NCBI GenBank assembly: GCA_964019425.1
Contig: CAXHTC010000003.1
Coordinates: 1 to 48,023, forward strand
DNA: 48,023 nucleotides
Reading direction: 5' to 3'
Source of the DNA: Flectonema sp. DT1601
Taxonomy: Eukaryota; Euglenozoa; Diplonemea; Diplonemida; Diplonemidae
Shown: positions 43,501 to 48,023 of the stretch, one piece after another
Layout of the letters: each line of letters starts with the position of its first letter
Numbering within the stretch: the stretch's first letter is position 1
Program-made: the position numbers and the translations under genes
The notes under the pieces: generated by a model
The model's database searches: none
What the model saw: only the letters and a program-made list of their open reading frames with translations
Told to the model about the DNA's origin: nothing

Positions 43501-45794
43501 TCACAGCCGCGTTTTGGGCCTCTTAAAGCGTATCGCTTATTGTGTGGTAACTATAAACAGCTTAGCGGCTCGCCATAATATGTATATCTACATGTTATTT
43601 TACTCGTGCGCCCAAAACCTATTCTGATAGTTTACCCTCCCTGCTAAGGAGTGGTGTTACATGTCCTTCGTGCAGAGCGGTGTCTGAACACGTCGTCAAT
43701 AGGATGACGAGTTCCACTGAACAACAGATGTAACGTACACACGGTACTCATAGAAGTTAAGTCAGGTAAAGCACTTACACAGTATACACTAATGTATCGT
43801 AGCAGCTTAGTTCATTACAAAGTAAAGTACAAAGCGCATATGCGTATAAGATACTATACATAATTAATAACATAGATACGTTATGTAATGCATAGTACGG
43901 ATAGTCAATAGTACATTGATATCACTACGCTATGAATATAAGTATACTGCTTGTGTCTTAGAAGGCAGCAGGTGGAACAAGTACACATGCAATCATATTA
44001 CAATACAGGACATGAATGACCTGTAGCATGTACATGACCAGCAACAAGTACAACGACAGTGCAACATCATAGTGTGACAACGAACGTAGTGCTGGTATGT
44101 CAATACTTATGTGTAGGAGATACATCAAAGCATGCAGCGATGTATACAGTTACGTGACCAACTAACGTTATACACAGGTACTGTTACTGGCATGTACTTG
44201 ATTGTATATCGGCATGACCGTCGACGAAATAAGAGCAGATGAAGTAAGATCAGATGGGATTGGCTTGTGCGCAGGGTCCACCACTGAGGGCTTTCCAAGA
44301 CAGGTGGCGAGTCCTACGAAGAGGAACAGGCCCGCGGAGCGAAGCTCAACGCGCATCACGATCACACCGAAGTGCTCACGCGGAGTAGGGAATTGACGCA
44401 TTAGGGTGGGAATCCTCGGTTGTTATGCCTCAAACCCCTTGGAATCACCGGATTTTACCCGGAGACCACAAATACCCTAAAATACGACGATATAGGCCAA
44501 AAACACCCTAAAATAGCCTGTTTTTACCTCCTTTTTCGGGTGTTTTCGGGTTTCTAAACGAGGTTTATGGTAAAATTCCCAATATTTCCGAATGCACTTT
44601 TTCGAGCGATTTCGCGATTTCCGAAAAACCGTTGGAAAACCGGCCCTGGCCAAAAACCAAAGTGTCAATTTTGGGTCCAACACCCCAAATTAGAGAGGAA
44701 TACCCTTTAAAGCGCCTTTAGCCTTATTAGGCCCAAAGTGGATAGGGCTACAACACGTACAACCGAATGTTTCGCCAACACCTAAAACTAATTATGCTGG
44801 TTTTCGTTTGTAAATTTATCTAAAACGTAAATTCGTCGCACAACTTCGTGATTCCATTTTGGTATGGTAAATTTGATATCGCGCATTTCGATATCATATG
44901 ATTCATGTATTGGAAACACGTAATCAAGGTATTCACGGTATGCACAACATGTTGTTGTTTCGTGAACTGTGGTTAGCTTGCACCGCACGTAGCTTAAGCC
45001 GGCATCAACTATACAAACACGTGTATGTACGTGTAGCTAACAGAAGGTCGTGTAGGATATCTAGTCGACGGCAACGTGTCGACAGACAAATAGGCAGCAC
45101 AACTTTAGGATGCGACCATCGATTATTTCACTGTTTACACAAAACGTGTAAGTGTATGAAATAAGTATTCGCTTTTGAATACATAGCTTCAGCAGGCATC
45201 AACTTACTAAGCATTTGATACAAATGTTATTATACGTGAATTGCTTTACAACGTTGAACACGTAGCGAACAATAGGTCACATGAACCGAGTAGTTCATAA
45301 ACAGCGTGTGCACGTGCTTCACGACGCGCGTGGAGGCGTTGCGTATTGGAGTAACCACGTGGCGGGCACACGGGCGTGCCCAAGGGCGGCGCCTGACTGT
45401 ACACGCGCATTCGCGTTACACGCGTTACGCACTAGATACGCGATATCATGATTACATGTCATGATCACCAGCCCGTAGAAATAGTTATAGGCGGCTTATG
45501 CGGCTACTCACCTGCGGTTCGGAAGTAGATGTATTGTAGGTAATGTAGCGTACACGTACAGCGCGTGTAGCTGCTCATGGGGCGTACAGGGGCCTGCGCG
45601 CACACGCATTACGTTATTACGCACACGTGCGTATTCCGTATAACAGGCTGTAACATGTTGTTACGCGTTTCGCAAATGGTTTCATATGTTTCGTGTTTCA
45701 CCAACATCTCATCAACAACGTGTTTGTTGTTCTAAAGCCTGTACACGCGTACACGCGTTATTAGAGGGCGTGCCGCGTAGCGGGCACCCTCTAA
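40565..45794. repeat. Array C unit 2
   Basis: Full 5,230-bp copy with the layout of unit 1 shifted by 5,230. Hairpins start at 41789 and 42778; the core is 43648-44223. Confidence 0.95.
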
Positions 45795-48023
45795 GGGCGT
45801 ATAGGTGCCTCCGCACACACGTATTACGTTATACAACTACATACTTATAATTACTTAAATACGTTTATGTATTTGCGTAACGTGTTTACGTTGATCGCCA
45901 ACATCCATTTTATGGTCTGAAGCGCGAGAACGCTAAACACCCTTTTGAGGTGCTACACGATATGAACAACACGTTGTCGTTTCGTGAACGTAGTGTTTGG
46001 TTTCGCTGCGCGTAAGGTCAGCCGGCATCGACTACACAAACACGTGAATGCACATGTTTATTTAGGTGTTTGGCGTATTACGCTAAACAGCGTCCAAGCC
46101 GCTGTTGGTGAGCCACATGATCATGTTGATAAACCGTTTTGCGCGGCACAACTTTCGTATTCACAGATTTGGGAAGTCCAAATTGGATCTTGCGAATCGC
46201 GGATATCATGGTATTCAGGCTCTGGAAGCACATATTCACGTTTACACTTATTTCGTGTACGGTGAAAAGTGGCCTTTGGGTGTGGGTGACAACGGCAAGT
46301 GTAACGTGATTTGACATGTGTATTCACGTGTTTTGCGCGTTTCGCGTAAACAGCGTGTAAGTACATTAAATCGTTACGACTAACAGGTCGATCGACTGTT
46401 TGCCTCTAGCGAATTGGGGATCAAACACGTGCACGTGTTTTACGACGTGCATGTATTTGTTGCGTATTGGAGTAACCACGTGGCGGGCACACGGGCGTGC
46501 CCAAGGGCGGCGCCTGACTGTACACGCGCATTCGCGTTACACGCGTTACGCACTAGATACGCGATATCATGATTCCATGTCATGATCACCATCTCGTAGA
46601 AATAGTTATGGGCGGCTTATGCGGCTCCTCCACTGCGGTTCGGAAGTAGATGTATTGTAGGTAATGTAGCGTACACGTACAGCGCGTGTAGCTGCTCATG
46701 GGGCGTACAGGGGCCTGCGCGCACACGCATTACGTTATTACGCACACGTGCGTATTCCGTATAACAGGCTGTAACATGTTGTTACGCGTTTCGCAAATGG
46801 TTTCATATGTTTCGTGTTTCACCAACATCTCATCAACAACGTGTTTGTTGTTCTAAAGCCTGACAGCGCATATACGCTTATTTAGAGGCGTACCGCGTAG
46901 CGGTATCCCTATAGGGCGTAGAGCCGTAGGTAGCGGTGGTTGTACTTGTATGCTGAGCAGCTAATTCCATTACACGTAATGTTGTTCTTGTACTCTTCGC
47001 TCATCAGCGTGATCAGCTCATCGTATGTAAACAATACGATGTCACCTAACATTGAAGTGGAGTGCTCCAAGCCAGTGAAGGGTAACATGGCCATACTGAG
47101 TAGACACACACCTTAATAACCTTAACTAGTATCACTATAGTATCACATACATATGCGGAAGGTCAAACGCATCTACGCTAAATAGGTAAATACGAACACG
47201 TCTCCGCGAAAGTGTTTGCTATAGGTTTAAAGGGGTTTTATGCGTTTATGGTGCTTTTAGGTCATTTTGTGCCTCACCACATAATTACGATGTTACGTTA
47301 AATAGGTTAATTACGTAACGAACTACATCAACATGTGATCCACGATTACACAAAGACCTCGATAAGAGTTATTTGTTAATACCTCTGATTTCCTTCTTTT
47401 ACCATTCTCGTGCTTGAAGATGTACCAAAACCATACAAAGACCTCGATAAGAATATCGTATTCCGCCACTTCGCGATGTTCCAATAAATGGCTTGCTATA
47501 GATTTAAAGGGCTTTTGTGCACTTTCTCTCATTTTACCTCTTTTTGGCCCTGCTTTAAAGGGGTTTAACGCACTTTTACTGTATTTGCTTAGATATGATC
47601 CTATGCTTAGTTACGTGACATCACTGTGTTCGACGTATTCCGCGGATCGTACAAAGGCCTCGATAAGAATGTTACGATAAACATGTTCGTGTCATCGTAA
47701 GGCCCATTCTCGCCCCAAATCATACAAAGACCTCGATAAGAACGTAACATCTGCATCTCACATAAATGGGTTTGCTATAGATTTAAAGAGGTACGTTCTA
47801 AACGTATTTATGGTATTTGTAGTTGAATACGTAATTATCGTGTTTCGCAGCTTAAAGCCGCGCGACTCTAATCCTGTATCTAGCCCTACAGCTAGGCCTG
47901 ACAGCCGCGTTTAGGCCCTATTTACTGTTGGTGGAGTTTGTGTGCTGCGCAGCAACTGCGTGTTGTTGTTATACTCTTCGCTCATCATCGTGATCACGTG
48001 AGCAGCTCATCGTATGTAAACAA
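45795..48023. repeat. Array C unit 3, cut by the window end
   Basis: The first 2,229 bp of a third C unit. It ends inside the second beta hairpin (48008 onward). No difference from units 1 and 2 was seen. Confidence 0.95.

Larger units (their letters stand above)
35702..48023. repeat. Macrosatellite array C, 5,230-bp unit
   Basis: The period is 5,230 bp: GGGCGTATAGG at 35335 recurs at 40565 and 45795. Two full units and 2,229 bp of a third are present; the array runs off the window. Copies look identical by eye apart from the B-C switch zone. The layout resembles B, with extra linker sequence and a degenerate M1. No gene is recognisable. Confidence 0.96.

Overview
The window looks like non-coding eukaryotic satellite DNA. 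No open frame exceeds 144 codons in 48 kb, no protein family is recognisable, and no rRNA, tRNA or CRISPR array is visible. The whole window is large tandem repeats. The taxon cannot be fixed from the sequence. Large, nearly identical, gene-free repeats argue for a eukaryotic satellite, subtelomeric or pericentromeric locus. A filamentous ascomycete fungus is my guess from sequence style only, with low confidence.

Three macrosatellite arrays lie head-to-tail. Array A (1 to about 11,650) has a 3,793-bp unit: two full copies, one copy 147 bp shorter, and the start of a fourth. Array B (about 11,650 to about 35,500) has a 4,331-bp unit: four copies of exactly 4,331 bp, one of 4,333 bp, and about half of a sixth. 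Array C (about 35,500 to the end) has a 5,230-bp unit: two full copies and part of a third. Both window ends fall inside arrays, so A and C continue outside. Copies within an array are almost identical by eye, while the three families differ clearly from each other.

The families share a kit of modules in different arrangements. M1 is about 0.3-0.85 kb, rich in CACGTG and CGCG words. Beta contains an invariant hairpin with GTAAACA as its loop. Delta carries pairs of the 20-bp word TACAAAGACCTCGATAAGAA about 84 bp apart. Gamma is a 63-bp element. Each unit has two beta-delta composites and one family-specific core of 0.4-1.0 kb. In B and C the cores sit between the same flanks but have no visible sequence identity. 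All three cores are about 4-5-fold enriched in the tetramer GTAC.

The array junctions are homologous. The A-to-B switch lies within a 54-bp block common to both families. That block overlaps a 36-bp element that also mediated the 147-bp deletion in the third A unit. The B-to-C switch lies within a shared stretch of about 366 bp. The B unit next to the last one carries a C-like patch, as expected from conversion near an array edge. The likely interest of the locus is its recombination history and the conserved non-coding motifs, not proteins.
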